Shown here: one piece after another, positions 57,218 through 64,000 of the stretch | Position numbering within the stretch: the first letter of the stretch is position 1 | Layout of the letters: each line of letters opens with the position of its first letter | Source: an uncultured Nitrospirales bacterium | GTDB lineage: Bacteria; Nitrospirota; Nitrospiria; Nitrospirales; UBA8639 | Reading direction: 5' to 3' | Assembly (NCBI GenBank): GCA_951812745.1 | Contig: OX638327.1 | Location: 496,001-560,000 of the forward strand | DNA length: 64,000 bases | Program-made: the position numbers and the translations under genes | The notes under the pieces: model-generated | Told to the model about the DNA's origin: nothing | What the model saw: the letters and a program-made list of their open reading frames with translations, nothing else | The model's database searches: none

Positions 57218-58171
57218 ATGACGAAATACACCGACTTCATCAATTATCACTTGTCGATGTTGGTCGATGAGACGCGGACGGGTGCCTACAGTCAAGCCAT
57301 TTCCAAGGTCGTGAAACCGGGTGACGTCGTGGTGGACGTAGGTTGCGGGTCAGGTATTCTCTCCTTCTTCGCGTGCCGTGCCGGTGCCCGTCACGTGTAC
57401 GCCGTGGAGAGCGAAGCCGTGATCAACATTGCCGAACTCGTGGCGGCGAAAAACGGGTTTCAAGATCGCATCACGTTTTACAACGACCTGTCTTTCAACG
57501 TGGAGTTGCCTGAACCCGCGGACGTGGTCGTCACGGAGACGATGGGCACGTTCGGGTTTGAGGAAGGGATTCTCGGATCGCTGACCGATGCCAGGGATCG
57601 TTATCTCAAAAAAGGCGGTACGCTCATCCCCCACGGCGTGGACCTGTATCTCGTTCCCGTCGAACTGCCGCAATTTTATGAACACGTGGTCGATTTTTGG
57701 GTGAACCGGTGTCAGGGGTTCGACTTCTCACCCGTTCGTCACTTGACGGTGAACAACTTTCATCCGCTGAAACTGCATGAAGGAACGTTCCTCGGTGATC
57801 CCATGCGCGTGCAAGAAGTTGAATTCGGGAAAACGACGCAGGCGGAAGTCAAAGCCAATTTCTCCGTCTATGCCAAACGCCGGGGCTGGTTTCATGGGCT
57901 GGCGGGTTGGTTCAGCGCCGAATTGATCCCGGAACTGTCCATCTCCAATGGCCCACGGGATAAAGCCTCTCACTGGGGGCTGGCCTTTTTCCCCATCGAC
58001 CGTCCCGTTTCCGTGGAACGCGGCAACCGCATCGAAGTGGAAATGTCTTCAACGCGAAACGGGGAGTACTGGCATTGGAACGTCGCGGTGAACGGGCTGC
58101 GGTTTGAACACTCCACTTCCAAAGGCTCTCTGCCTTCCGCTGCAAAACACCCGACCCCATTATCCGGTTAA
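57218..58171 (+). CDS. PRMT-like SAM-dependent methyltransferase
   Basis: A 317-aa class I methyltransferase that looks like protein arginine methyltransferases. It has YHLSMLVDETRTGAYSQAI, motif I VVDVGCGSGILSFFACRAGA, the acidic end of motif II (AVESE) and a double-Glu-like loop TETMGTFGFEEGILG. The C-terminal half is a beta-barrel-like region. Such proteins are uncommon in bacteria. The substrate could be a protein or a small molecule. ATG 57218 follows GTG 57215 directly; the ATG is preferred. Confidence 0.8.
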   Translation: MTKYTDFINYHLSMLVDETRTGAYSQAISKVVKPGDVVVDVGCGSGILSFFACRAGARHVYAVESEAVINIAELVAAKNGFQDRITFYNDLSFNVELPEPADVVVTETMGTFGFEEGILGSLTDARDRYLKKGGTLIPHGVDLYLVPVELPQFYEHVVDFWVNRCQGFDFSPVRHLTVNNFHPLKLHEGTFLGDPMRVQEVEFGKTTQAEVKANFSVYAKRRGWFHGLAGWFSAELIPELSISNGPRDKASHWGLAFFPIDRPVSVERGNRIEVEMSSTRNGEYWHWNVAVNGLRFEHSTSKGSLPSAAKHPTPLSG

Positions 58172-58548
58172 CGACGACTCCTTTCCTTCTGTCATTCCTG
58201 TATGTGTTCAGTCATTCGTTGACAATTTTCCTGCTTCCTTTTGTGCCCCTGTGCCCCGCCTTTGGAAGGCAACCCCCTCAATCCCCCTTCTCAGGGGGAC
58301 GGCAGACCCGCTCTCCCCGGAGCAGCGAGCCGGCAGCAAGCCTCTCCCCCCTGATAAGGGGGGCAGGGGGGTTCAGTAGGGGCGGCCCTGCGGGTCCGCC
58401 CTCCCTGCTTGTGGGCAGATCCTCATGCTGTCAACGAATGACTGAACATTTACAATCCCCGACGTTTATCTGCTCCAGTTTCTAGCAAGAATCTAATCGG
58501 GAATTCACAATCTTTGTCCTGACATCTGGCCTTTGTCATTGAGCGCCG
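58172..58548. other. 377-base intergenic region holding a MITE-like element
   Basis: It contains the inverted-repeat element at 58205-58448, with about 30 bases of spacer before and 100 after. No gene was recognised. Confidence 0.5.
58205..58448. mobile_element. MITE-like element with perfect 20-bp terminal inverted repeats
   Basis: TGTTCAGTCATTCGTTGACA at 58205-58224 is exactly reverse-complementary to 58429-58448. The 204-base interior has no gene and is full of GC-rich palindromes, for example the CCCCCTTCTCAGGGGG-type hairpin and AGGGGCGGCCCTGCGGGTCCGCCCT in 58378-58402. No clear target-site duplication is visible. The size and structure fit a non-autonomous transposable element; a large paired regulatory RNA stem is the alternative. 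Confidence 0.55.
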
Positions 58549-59124
58549 TTACTGAATGGGAAACGAAATCACGATTCCACCCATCACGTCCCCCAGTTTG
58601 TAATCTTTTTTGTACGAGAGGACGTGTCCATTGTGGCAATTGATGCACGAAACCGATACGGCATGGTCGGCGTAAACGGCTTTGAAGAATTTTTGCGCCC
58701 CCCGCTGGATGACGCCGGTATAGGGGCGGCTCGGATCTTCCAGTACGGCAGCCAATCCGGCTTTTTCAAAATCCGTGGTCGGCCCGTTTTTCTCATAAAT
58801 GGGGTGCAGGCTGGCCAACCGGAATTGGAGCCCCAGTCCCTGCTGTTCTACCTGCAATCCCGACAGCAACAACATTTGAGCGGGCAGGGGCAGCGATTTC
58901 GTTTGCTTCCAGTATTCCTGGGAAGTCACGACCTTGTGCGTTTCCATTCGTTCGACCACGTGGGTCGTATACAGCGTGCGATCCGCTTGAATGATGGCGT
59001 GAATATAATCGGCCACCACGGGTGGGGGAACGCCACCGGCCGTGGGTTGTTCACTGGATCCTGCATGGAGGGGAAAAGCGAGAAGCGCAAAGAAGGCAAT
59101 TCCGAGGACGGGTGATTGGTTCAT
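58549..59124 (-). CDS. Exported DUF3365 (Tll0287-like) monoheme protein
   Basis: A 191-aa protein with a signal peptide (GIAFFALLAFPLHA) and a single c-type heme motif in SCINCHNGHV. The DUF3365 pattern is seen: PTTDFEKAG, then GAQKFFKAVYADHAVSVSC and the end DVMGGIVISFPI. The fold is PAS-like and often serves as a heme sensor or redox module. GGAGG lies seven bases before ATG 59124. It is alone on its strand, upstream of lipoprotein genes. Confidence 0.82.
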   Translation of the reverse strand: MNQSPVLGIAFFALLAFPLHAGSSEQPTAGGVPPPVVADYIHAIIQADRTLYTTHVVERMETHKVVTSQEYWKQTKSLPLPAQMLLLSGLQVEQQGLGLQFRLASLHPIYEKNGPTTDFEKAGLAAVLEDPSRPYTGVIQRGAQKFFKAVYADHAVSVSCINCHNGHVLSYKKDYKLGDVMGGIVISFPIQ

Positions 59125-59308
59125 GGCCACACCTCCTTTGATGAGAACATGATCGTGCTTATCATCCTCCTTTTGCCTGAATGAACTCAATCAAAAAAAG
59201 AACCGGGGTTGGCTCCCGAGCGATAAGATGGGGGAGTCGACTCAGGGCAAAATATAAACGTCGAGAAAAGAGGATTGCCCGAAAGGGGAACGGCTGTGCA
59301 GGAAACGG

Positions 59309-59965
59309 TTACGGCTGGCTGACGATTAACCGTTGGCCGATAGAAATAATATTATCGGTCAGGTTATTCCATTGCTTCAATTGCTCAACGGTCACATCAT
59401 ACGTGCGAGAAATCCGGTAGAGGGTGTCTCCCTTGACAACCGTGTAATAGGTTGGGGTTCCAAAGCCGCTGACATCGGTTTTCCCCATGTCCATGCTGGG
59501 GGCATCGGGGTTCCCCATGCCCAAGTCGTTGAATTCCGACTCATCGAACGAAAAATCACTCAGCTCGAACTCCGAGAGCGAAGGGTCGGAAAAAGACATG
59601 TCGGGTGAGATGTCCATATCTTCTGAATCGCCGGGAACGTTGCCGGCTCGCGATTCTGTTTGCTGGCGAAGGGCATCTCGCTCAGCAGTCAGTTCACGGT
59701 TTTGGGTCCCTAACGATGCGATTTCCTGTTGCGCCTGTTGCAAGCGGACGTCGAGTTCGCCCGTTCGCTGTTCCTCTTGTGCCAACAAACGTTGATAGTT
59801 CAGGGCCTTCGCCTTTTCCGCCTCATACTCACCCGAACTCACACAGCCCGACACCAAGGCTGCACTCATCACGCAGAGCATTCCAACCTGAAGCGTCAAT
59901 CTGGTTGAGGCTGAGCCGAGGTTTTGCTGGTACCGTGCTCCGGATTGAGGTTTCCAGGTCATCAT
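59309..59965 (-). CDS. Lipoprotein with coiled coil and C-terminal LysM domain
   Basis: A 218-aa protein with a lipobox (ALVSGC) around residue 40. A short coiled coil (LLAQEEQRTGELDVRLQQA) and an acidic, Ser/Asp-rich linker follow, then a LysM peptidoglycan-binding domain (YYTVVKGDTLYRISRTYDV through SIGQRLIVSQP). It probably tethers outer membrane to cell wall. The N-terminal half is paralogous to the product at 60216-60743. Confidence 0.82.
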   Translation of the reverse strand: MMTWKPQSGARYQQNLGSASTRLTLQVGMLCVMSAALVSGCVSSGEYEAEKAKALNYQRLLAQEEQRTGELDVRLQQAQQEIASLGTQNRELTAERDALRQQTESRAGNVPGDSEDMDISPDMSFSDPSLSEFELSDFSFDESEFNDLGMGNPDAPSMDMGKTDVSGFGTPTYYTVVKGDTLYRISRTYDVTVEQLKQWNNLTDNIISIGQRLIVSQP

Positions 59966-60134
59966 CAGGCTCCTTTTCTGGTTTTATCCGTTGTGAGGAA
60001 AACGTGGCTGTAGATGGTTAGGCTGGAATGGAGATGTCAACCATCATACTAAGAATAAAAGGAGCGCCCGGAAATGTCAAATGTGGCTGAACGCAATCAA
60101 CGTCACTTCGACTCTACTCTCAAGCAACGAATAG

Positions 60135-60160
60135 GTCGGATTCGCATAGCGTCATCCGAC
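60135..60160. repeat. Palindromic repeat (first of a pair)
   Basis: GTCGGAT (60135-60141) mirrors ATCCGAC (60154-60160) around a 12-base loop. It lies between the two lipoprotein genes, 30 bases from a second palindrome. Confidence 0.45.
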
Positions 60161-60189
60161 ACGATCTGTCTTCGTCAAACGGCGGAATA

Positions 60190-60215
60190 GTCAGGTTACG
60201 CTTCGCTAACCTGAC
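60190..60215 (-). repeat. Palindromic repeat directly after the lipoprotein stop codon
   Basis: GTCAGGTTA and TAACCTGAC form a perfect 9-bp stem around CGCTTCGC. It abuts the stop codon of the minus-strand gene at 60216. No T-run follows, so it may stabilise the mRNA end or be a dispersed REP-type repeat. Confidence 0.5.
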
Positions 60216-60743
60216 CTACGGGGCTTGAGAGACACCGGCCTTGCTGCCCGACTCGAGCAGATTCCTCAGTTCTTCTTCGCTCATAAAAGGATCGGAAAGC
60301 GATGGTTCGGAAAGCGACGTATCCTTGGAAACGGTGGGGGCTGTTGAGGGGACAGGGGAGTCCGAAACAGGTTCCTGCTCCACCTGGTGACGGCTTTGCT
60401 CTTTCAGGGCATTGAGTTCAACGGTGAGATCACGGTTTTGCGATTCCAATGAGGCTACTTTATCCGTCGTTTCTTTCAATTGGGAATTGAGTTCTTCGAG
60501 TTCCTTGTCCTTTTGTGCCAATTGGGCATTCAACGTGTCTGCGCGTTTTTCCTCTTGTGCCAACAAGCGTTGAAAGTTCAAGCCCCGAACCTTTTCCGCC
60601 TCATATTGTTCTTTACTGACGCATCCCGCGGACAGGACGACGCTCAGCAAGAAGAGCAGGCCCACCTGATACGTCAAGCTTGCCGAAAATGAGCGAGGGG
60701 TCACTTGGCACTGCACGCCGGACTGAGGGTTTGAAATCATCAT
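60216..60743 (-). CDS. Coiled-coil lipoprotein, paralogue of the LysM lipoprotein
   Basis: A 175-aa protein with a lipobox (VLSAGC) and a long coiled coil (QRLLAQEEKRADTLNAQ through VELNALKEQSR). A Ser/Pro/Glu-rich tail follows. It matches the protein at 59309 in the first 100 residues (EQYEAEKVRGLNFQRLLAQEE against EYEAEKAKALNYQRLLAQEE) but lacks the LysM domain. The frame stays open far upstream through a repeat, but ATG 60743 gives a proper lipoprotein signal. Confidence 0.75.
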   Translation of the reverse strand: MMISNPQSGVQCQVTPRSFSASLTYQVGLLFLLSVVLSAGCVSKEQYEAEKVRGLNFQRLLAQEEKRADTLNAQLAQKDKELEELNSQLKETTDKVASLESQNRDLTVELNALKEQSRHQVEQEPVSDSPVPSTAPTVSKDTSLSEPSLSDPFMSEEELRNLLESGSKAGVSQAP

Positions 60744-60872
60744 CAGGTGCTCTTTCGAATGTGGGGGTCGCTTCAGGAACGAAAATCGACAGATTTTCAT
60801 GAACAACTTGGGTGATAAGAATAGAGAGAGACGTTCAGAAATGTCAAATACCGGCACCGTCGGGCGATGTTT

Positions 60873-60959
60873 TATGGCGCTCACCTCCCTCGCCCCTGGC
60901 GGGAGAGGGTCGGGGTGAGGGGGGCATAAATATCGGCTAAGCGCAGTAAAGGCTTTCGT
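60873..60959. repeat. 87-bp direct repeat, copy 1
   Basis: Nearly identical to 62087-62174: two base differences and one extra G in the second copy. The core contains the palindrome CGCCCCTGGCGGGAGAGGGTCGGGGTGAGGGG, here split for length as CCCTGGCGGG and GGGTCGGGGTGAGG. It lies between two minus-strand genes. Confidence 0.75.
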
Positions 60960-61018
60960 CGTTGCTTGAAAAAGAGCCGGTCTTGTTACCCGCAATCAGT
61001 CTCCAAGGAACCAAGGAA

Positions 61019-61936
61019 CTAGCGCTTCGCTCCGAATGCTCCAACAATCTCATTGTGTTCAAAGATCCCGCCGACTTCTTCGTGGTTTGGGCCGTAGAAC
61101 CGGCCCTCGATGGAGCTTTCATCACTCCCAGTTGCAAATGACCCCGATGTCACCGGAATATTTTCCCAAACGATATTCTCATGTGAGAGTCTCGCCCTAT
61201 CATCATTGTCATTACTAAAAGCGACATCAATGTCACGAATATTCGTAAAAGCGACATCAATGTCCAGTTGAGACAGATCAAAATAGAGTGTTGCGTCACC
61301 CTGTATCCGATTGCCTCGATTCGCAGTCAAACTGGTATCACCGCCGACCATCGTTCCAGTCCACGTCGCATTGCCGAATGTTGGCGTTGTTCCAGTGGCA
61401 TCGCCAAGCGAGTATGCCCCACCAAAAACAGTTCCTCTCAAATCCACTCCACTAGAAACACCACTGACAATGGAATACACTTCTATAGCAAAAGCACTAT
61501 AATCAAGCCACCCACCGAGATTCTTGAAGTCCGTTGTTACCCCAGCCTCTTCGTCTCTTCCCCGAATATCAGCCATTTGTACACCACCAGAACCAGTAAA
61601 AAATCGATGGTCGTTCGTAGGATCCGAAAACGCAAAATCTGACAAAGAAATATCAACCAGTTTGTAATCAGAAAAATATGCTTCGCATTGTCCAAGTCCG
61701 CACGCCGTCTGAATACGAACCTCTTGGGGAATGCTGGGATGTGCCAGAAAAACGTCGGTCATAGATAGCGAATCAGAAGACTGTAAAATCTCTGAGACCT
61801 CAGAAACCATTGTGTCGTAAGTAATCGGGGAGGGACTCGGTTGAGCCAGCATCCCTGACCCACCCCCTCCACCACCACAGGCACTTAGCACGGTTGTCAA
61901 ACTGAATAGTACAATTCCAAGACGTAATGGGCTCAT
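61019..61936 (-). CDS. TbpB-like beta-barrel surface lipoprotein
   Basis: A 305-aa lipoprotein. The lipobox (VLSAC) is followed by a poly-Gly stretch (GGGGGG), as in neisserial-type surface lipoproteins. The C-terminal region is an eight-strand-barrel type, with GDATLYFDLSQLDIDVAF and the ending IEGRFYGPNHEEVGGIFEHN...FGAKR, close to the transferrin-binding-protein B barrel consensus. GGAGG precedes ATG 61936. Base composition is visibly lower in G+C than its neighbours (23 of 60 bases at 61441-61500), and it is bracketed by direct repeats, so horizontal acquisition is likely. The ligand is unknown. Confidence 0.75.
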   Translation of the reverse strand: MSPLRLGIVLFSLTTVLSACGGGGGGSGMLAQPSPSPITYDTMVSEVSEILQSSDSLSMTDVFLAHPSIPQEVRIQTACGLGQCEAYFSDYKLVDISLSDFAFSDPTNDHRFFTGSGGVQMADIRGRDEEAGVTTDFKNLGGWLDYSAFAIEVYSIVSGVSSGVDLRGTVFGGAYSLGDATGTTPTFGNATWTGTMVGGDTSLTANRGNRIQGDATLYFDLSQLDIDVAFTNIRDIDVAFSNDNDDRARLSHENIVWENIPVTSGSFATGSDESSIEGRFYGPNHEEVGGIFEHNEIVGAFGAKR

Positions 61937-62269
61937 GAAACACCTCCTATTGAACAAGTGCGGGAATCGTTGCAGTCGCCCGCCAATCGTCAGATTTGGC
62001 TAATAGCATAGAGCAAAAGAGTTGGCTGTCAAGCTCTCAAGAAGCGTAGAAGACTAATGAGGCTAATACGTCGAAGGGACATGCCTTATGGCCCTCACCT
62101 CCCTCGCCCCTGGCGGGAGAGGGTCGGGGTGAGGGGGGGCATAAATGTCGGCTAAGCGCAGTAAAGGCTTTCGTGTTCGTTGAGCGGGAGCCGCTTCATT
62201 GACCCTCGAAAATGCCTGTGCTAGCTTGTATTTGATTGCGAACCCGGGTTTTCCGAAAGGCAGCGTGCC
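61937..62269. other. Divergent intergenic region with repeat copy 2
   Basis: Apart from the 88-bp repeat at 62087-62174 nothing distinctive is seen. A GAAAGG ribosome site lies before the plus-strand ATG at 62270. Confidence 0.4.
62087..62174. repeat. 88-bp direct repeat, copy 2
   Basis: Second copy of the element at 60873-60959, same orientation, 1.2 kb away on the other side of the TbpB-like lipoprotein gene. Confidence 0.75.
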
Positions 62270-63229
62270 ATGTCTCATAGCTCCGAACGACACCCTGAAC
62301 AGCAGAGAATGATGCAGATCGAGGGGATTTCCCTGCGTCTGGCCCAGCCTGATCCGTCACAGCAGGAGTGGATCGGCGATCGGGAGGTCCTTCAGCAACT
62401 CCTGGCGTGCTGGCTCGTGGTGGATGAGAAAGATCTTCCGCTGTGTCCGCGAATCATGGGCCAACCCGGCATCGGAAAGACGACGTTGGCCACGTCCGCC
62501 GCGCGGGAGCGGAAACAGGACTTCTACATTTATCAATGTACGGCCGATACGAGGCCCGAGGATTTATTGATTACCCCGGTCATTGCGGAAGGGAACACGA
62601 TTCAGTACCAGGCCTCTCCGTTAGTCACCGCGATGTTGACCGGCGGAGTCTGTTTGTTGGACGAAGGCAATCGGATGAACGAGAAGAGTTGGGCGTCCCT
62701 GGCGCCCTTGCTCGATCACCGGCGTTCGGTGGAATCCGTGGTGGCCGGCATCCAGGTCAACGCCCATGCGGATTTCCGGTGTTGTGTGACCATGAACGAG
62801 GATGCCTCTACGTATGAAGTGCCGGATTATATTCTTTCGCGCCTCCAACCCAGTTTGAAACTGGAGTTTCCAGCCCGTGACCACGAGCTGGCCATCCTCC
62901 ACTATCATTTGCCGTTTTCTCCACAGGAGATTCTGACGATCACCGTGGAGTTCTTGCAAAAGGCGCATCGACTCGATCTCGGATTTTCGGTGAGAGACGG
63001 TATTCACCTGGTCCAGTATGCGCTCAAACGGTTGGCGCAGGATCCGTCACATCCCCTGTCCCGCGACGAGGTTTGGCGGGAGGCGCTCATCAAAGTGCTT
63101 GGTGAGGAGGCGCTGGATCTGGAGGCGCTCGCGCAACAGCGAAAACGGGCCGTTGGCGAACAGGCGTTTCCCAGGGGATTGGGTGATTTCTTTTTTGAAC
63201 CCGATGATCCGTTGCATCCCGACAAATAA
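62270..63229 (+). CDS. MoxR-type AAA+ ATPase
   Basis: A 319-aa AAA+ ATPase with Walker A ([17 protein letters not shown]), Walker B ([17 protein letters not shown]) and sensor 1 ([11 protein letters not shown]) in the MoxR arrangement. An arginine-finger region follows ([17 protein letters not shown]). MoxR proteins act as chaperones for metalloenzyme or complex assembly, usually with a VWA-domain partner. The downstream gene starts 6 bases later and may be its partner. The client is unknown. Confidence 0.85.
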   Translation: MSHSSERHPEQQRMMQIEGISLRLAQPDPSQQEWIGDREVLQQLLACWLVVDEKDLPLCPRIMGQPGIGKTTLATSAARERKQDFYIYQCTADTRPEDLLITPVIAEGNTIQYQASPLVTAMLTGGVCLLDEGNRMNEKSWASLAPLLDHRRSVESVVAGIQVNAHADFRCCVTMNEDASTYEVPDYILSRLQPSLKLEFPARDHELAILHYHLPFSPQEILTITVEFLQKAHRLDLGFSVRDGIHLVQYALKRLAQDPSHPLSRDEVWREALIKVLGEEALDLEALAQQRKRAVGEQAFPRGLGDFFFEPDDPLHPDK

Positions 63230-63235
63230 GCGTCC

Positions 63236-64000
63236 ATGAGTGCCGTGTCGCCACAGGACAACGCGGTGTTTCGCCTGTCTCCTCGTGTGCACGTCGTCCC
63301 GATCCGTCATGGCAGTGCCGACGTGGCTCGAGCTATTCGAGAGCTCTGGCTGACGCAGCGGTTCGATTGCGTCAGCCTGCCGTTACCGGCGTCCGTCGAG
63401 ACCTCGGTTGAGGAAGGGATCAGGCGGTTGCCCGTCATCAGCGTCGTGGTGATGCCGGAACCGGACTGCGATGAACGTCCGGCATGCAGTTACATTCCAC
63501 TCGACCCCTGCCAACCCGTCATTTCGACGATTCGGATGGCCATGGAGGAGGGGGTCGATCGGGCCTATCTTGATCGGGACGTGACCGCGTATGAACCAAC
63601 GGAATATCCCGCTCCCGATCCCTATGCGTTGAAAAGCGTTTCCCTGGCCGCCTTCTCCGGGGCCGCGCTGCCTTTTCTGCCGTATCCCAAACCGCAAAGC
63701 CAACGCTGGTCGCGTCTGAAATGGATGGCCTTCAAGTTGCACGAGCTCGAACTGGATTATCGTTCGATCCTGTGCGTGTGTTCCGTGGAAGACTGGCCTT
63801 GGCTGCGCGATGCGTACCAAAACCGGTGGCCGTATGAGCTTCCTGATGCCCTGGCAGGCCGTCCGGCGCTCTATCCTGTCGAACCCCGGACGTTGTATTT
63901 TCTGCTCTGTGAATTCCCCTTTCTCACGGAGCTCTTCGAGCGGAGACGAGTCGAAGCCCGTTCCGACGTCCATTTAGCCGTCGACGGGATCAAGGAACTC
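63236..64000 (+). CDS. MoxR-associated protein, 5' part (runs off the window)
   Basis: The frame stays open from ATG 63236 to the right edge (255 codons, no stop). The N-terminus HVVPIRHGSADVARAIRELW, followed by LPLPASVETSVEEGIRRLP and IRMAMEEGVDRAYLDRDV, has the layout of DUF5682-type proteins found with MoxR and VWA genes. The fit is by pattern only. No signal peptide. It probably works with the ATPase just upstream. Confidence 0.6.
   Translation, partial: MSAVSPQDNAVFRLSPRVHVVPIRHGSADVARAIRELWLTQRFDCVSLPLPASVETSVEEGIRRLPVISVVVMPEPDCDERPACSYIPLDPCQPVISTIRMAMEEGVDRAYLDRDVTAYEPTEYPAPDPYALKSVSLAAFSGAALPFLPYPKPQSQRWSRLKWMAFKLHELELDYRSILCVCSVEDWPWLRDAYQNRWPYELPDALAGRPALYPVEPRTLYFLLCEFPFLTELFERRRVEARSDVHLAVDGIKEL

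Noticed and set aside
60744-60995. N-terminal extension of the lipoprotein at 60216
   Set aside because: The extra frame runs through the 87-bp repeat (translated as HPDPLPPGAREV), which would bury the lipoprotein signal. The ATG at 60743 is preferred.

Overview
The window reads as a chromosome segment of a nitrite-oxidizing bacterium of the genus Nitrospira (phylum Nitrospirota). The inference rests on gene content: a nitrite oxidoreductase gamma subunit (NxrC) with a dedicated TorD-type chaperone and polyferredoxin, a second NxrC-like protein, a copper nitrite reductase (NirK), several multiheme cytochromes c, and a complete urea porin, transport and urease cluster. The catalytic NxrA and NxrB subunits are not in the window. 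No tRNA, rRNA, CRISPR array or transposase gene was recognised.

Layout. 1-5011: end of secF, then a translationally coupled sensor kinase and sigma-54 response regulator. 5031-6128: a WD40 protein on the minus strand. 6334-20123 (plus strand): an accessory cluster around respiratory nitrite oxidation, with an HExxH/zinc-ribbon protein, polyferredoxin, TorD chaperone, NxrC, B12-type radical SAM enzyme, membrane protein, TPR protein, TatA, NHL protein, second NxrC-like protein, PDZ protein and two paralogous pentaheme cytochromes. 20588-21583: a zinc-type dehydrogenase. 21906-29915: HtrA protease, TatC, MoaB, Mrp ATPase, MoeA, MobB, a six-heme cytochrome and an ABC exporter. Together these plus-strand genes look like a maturation and export island for periplasmic Mo-bisMGD and heme enzymes: cofactor supply (MoaB, MoeA, MobB), chaperone proofreading (TorD), Tat export (TatA, TatC), periplasmic quality control (HtrA, PDZ) and electron-transfer proteins.

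29931-42230 (minus strand) is one long urea operon: outer-membrane porin, urtABCDE, ureABC and ureF-ureG-ureD. It starts with a near-consensus sigma-70 promoter, then a leader with a hexaloop hairpin that overlaps an intrinsic terminator. This fits control by an ANTAR-type RNA-binding antiterminator and is the most interesting regulatory signal here. 42275-44389: nitroreductase and an NFACT/RqcH protein. 44496-51268: a complete trpEGDCFBA operon.

51593-59124: peptide deformylase; a Crp/Fnr regulator followed by nirK, with a perfect TTGAT-N4-ATCAA box between them; an FAH-family hydrolase; an AmpG-like permease; a PRMT-like methyltransferase; a possible MITE with perfect 20-bp terminal inverted repeats; and a DUF3365 heme protein. 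59309-64000: two paralogous lipoproteins (one with LysM), an AT-richer TbpB-like lipoprotein gene bracketed by 87-bp direct repeats, a MoxR-type AAA+ ATPase, and the start of an associated protein that runs off the window.
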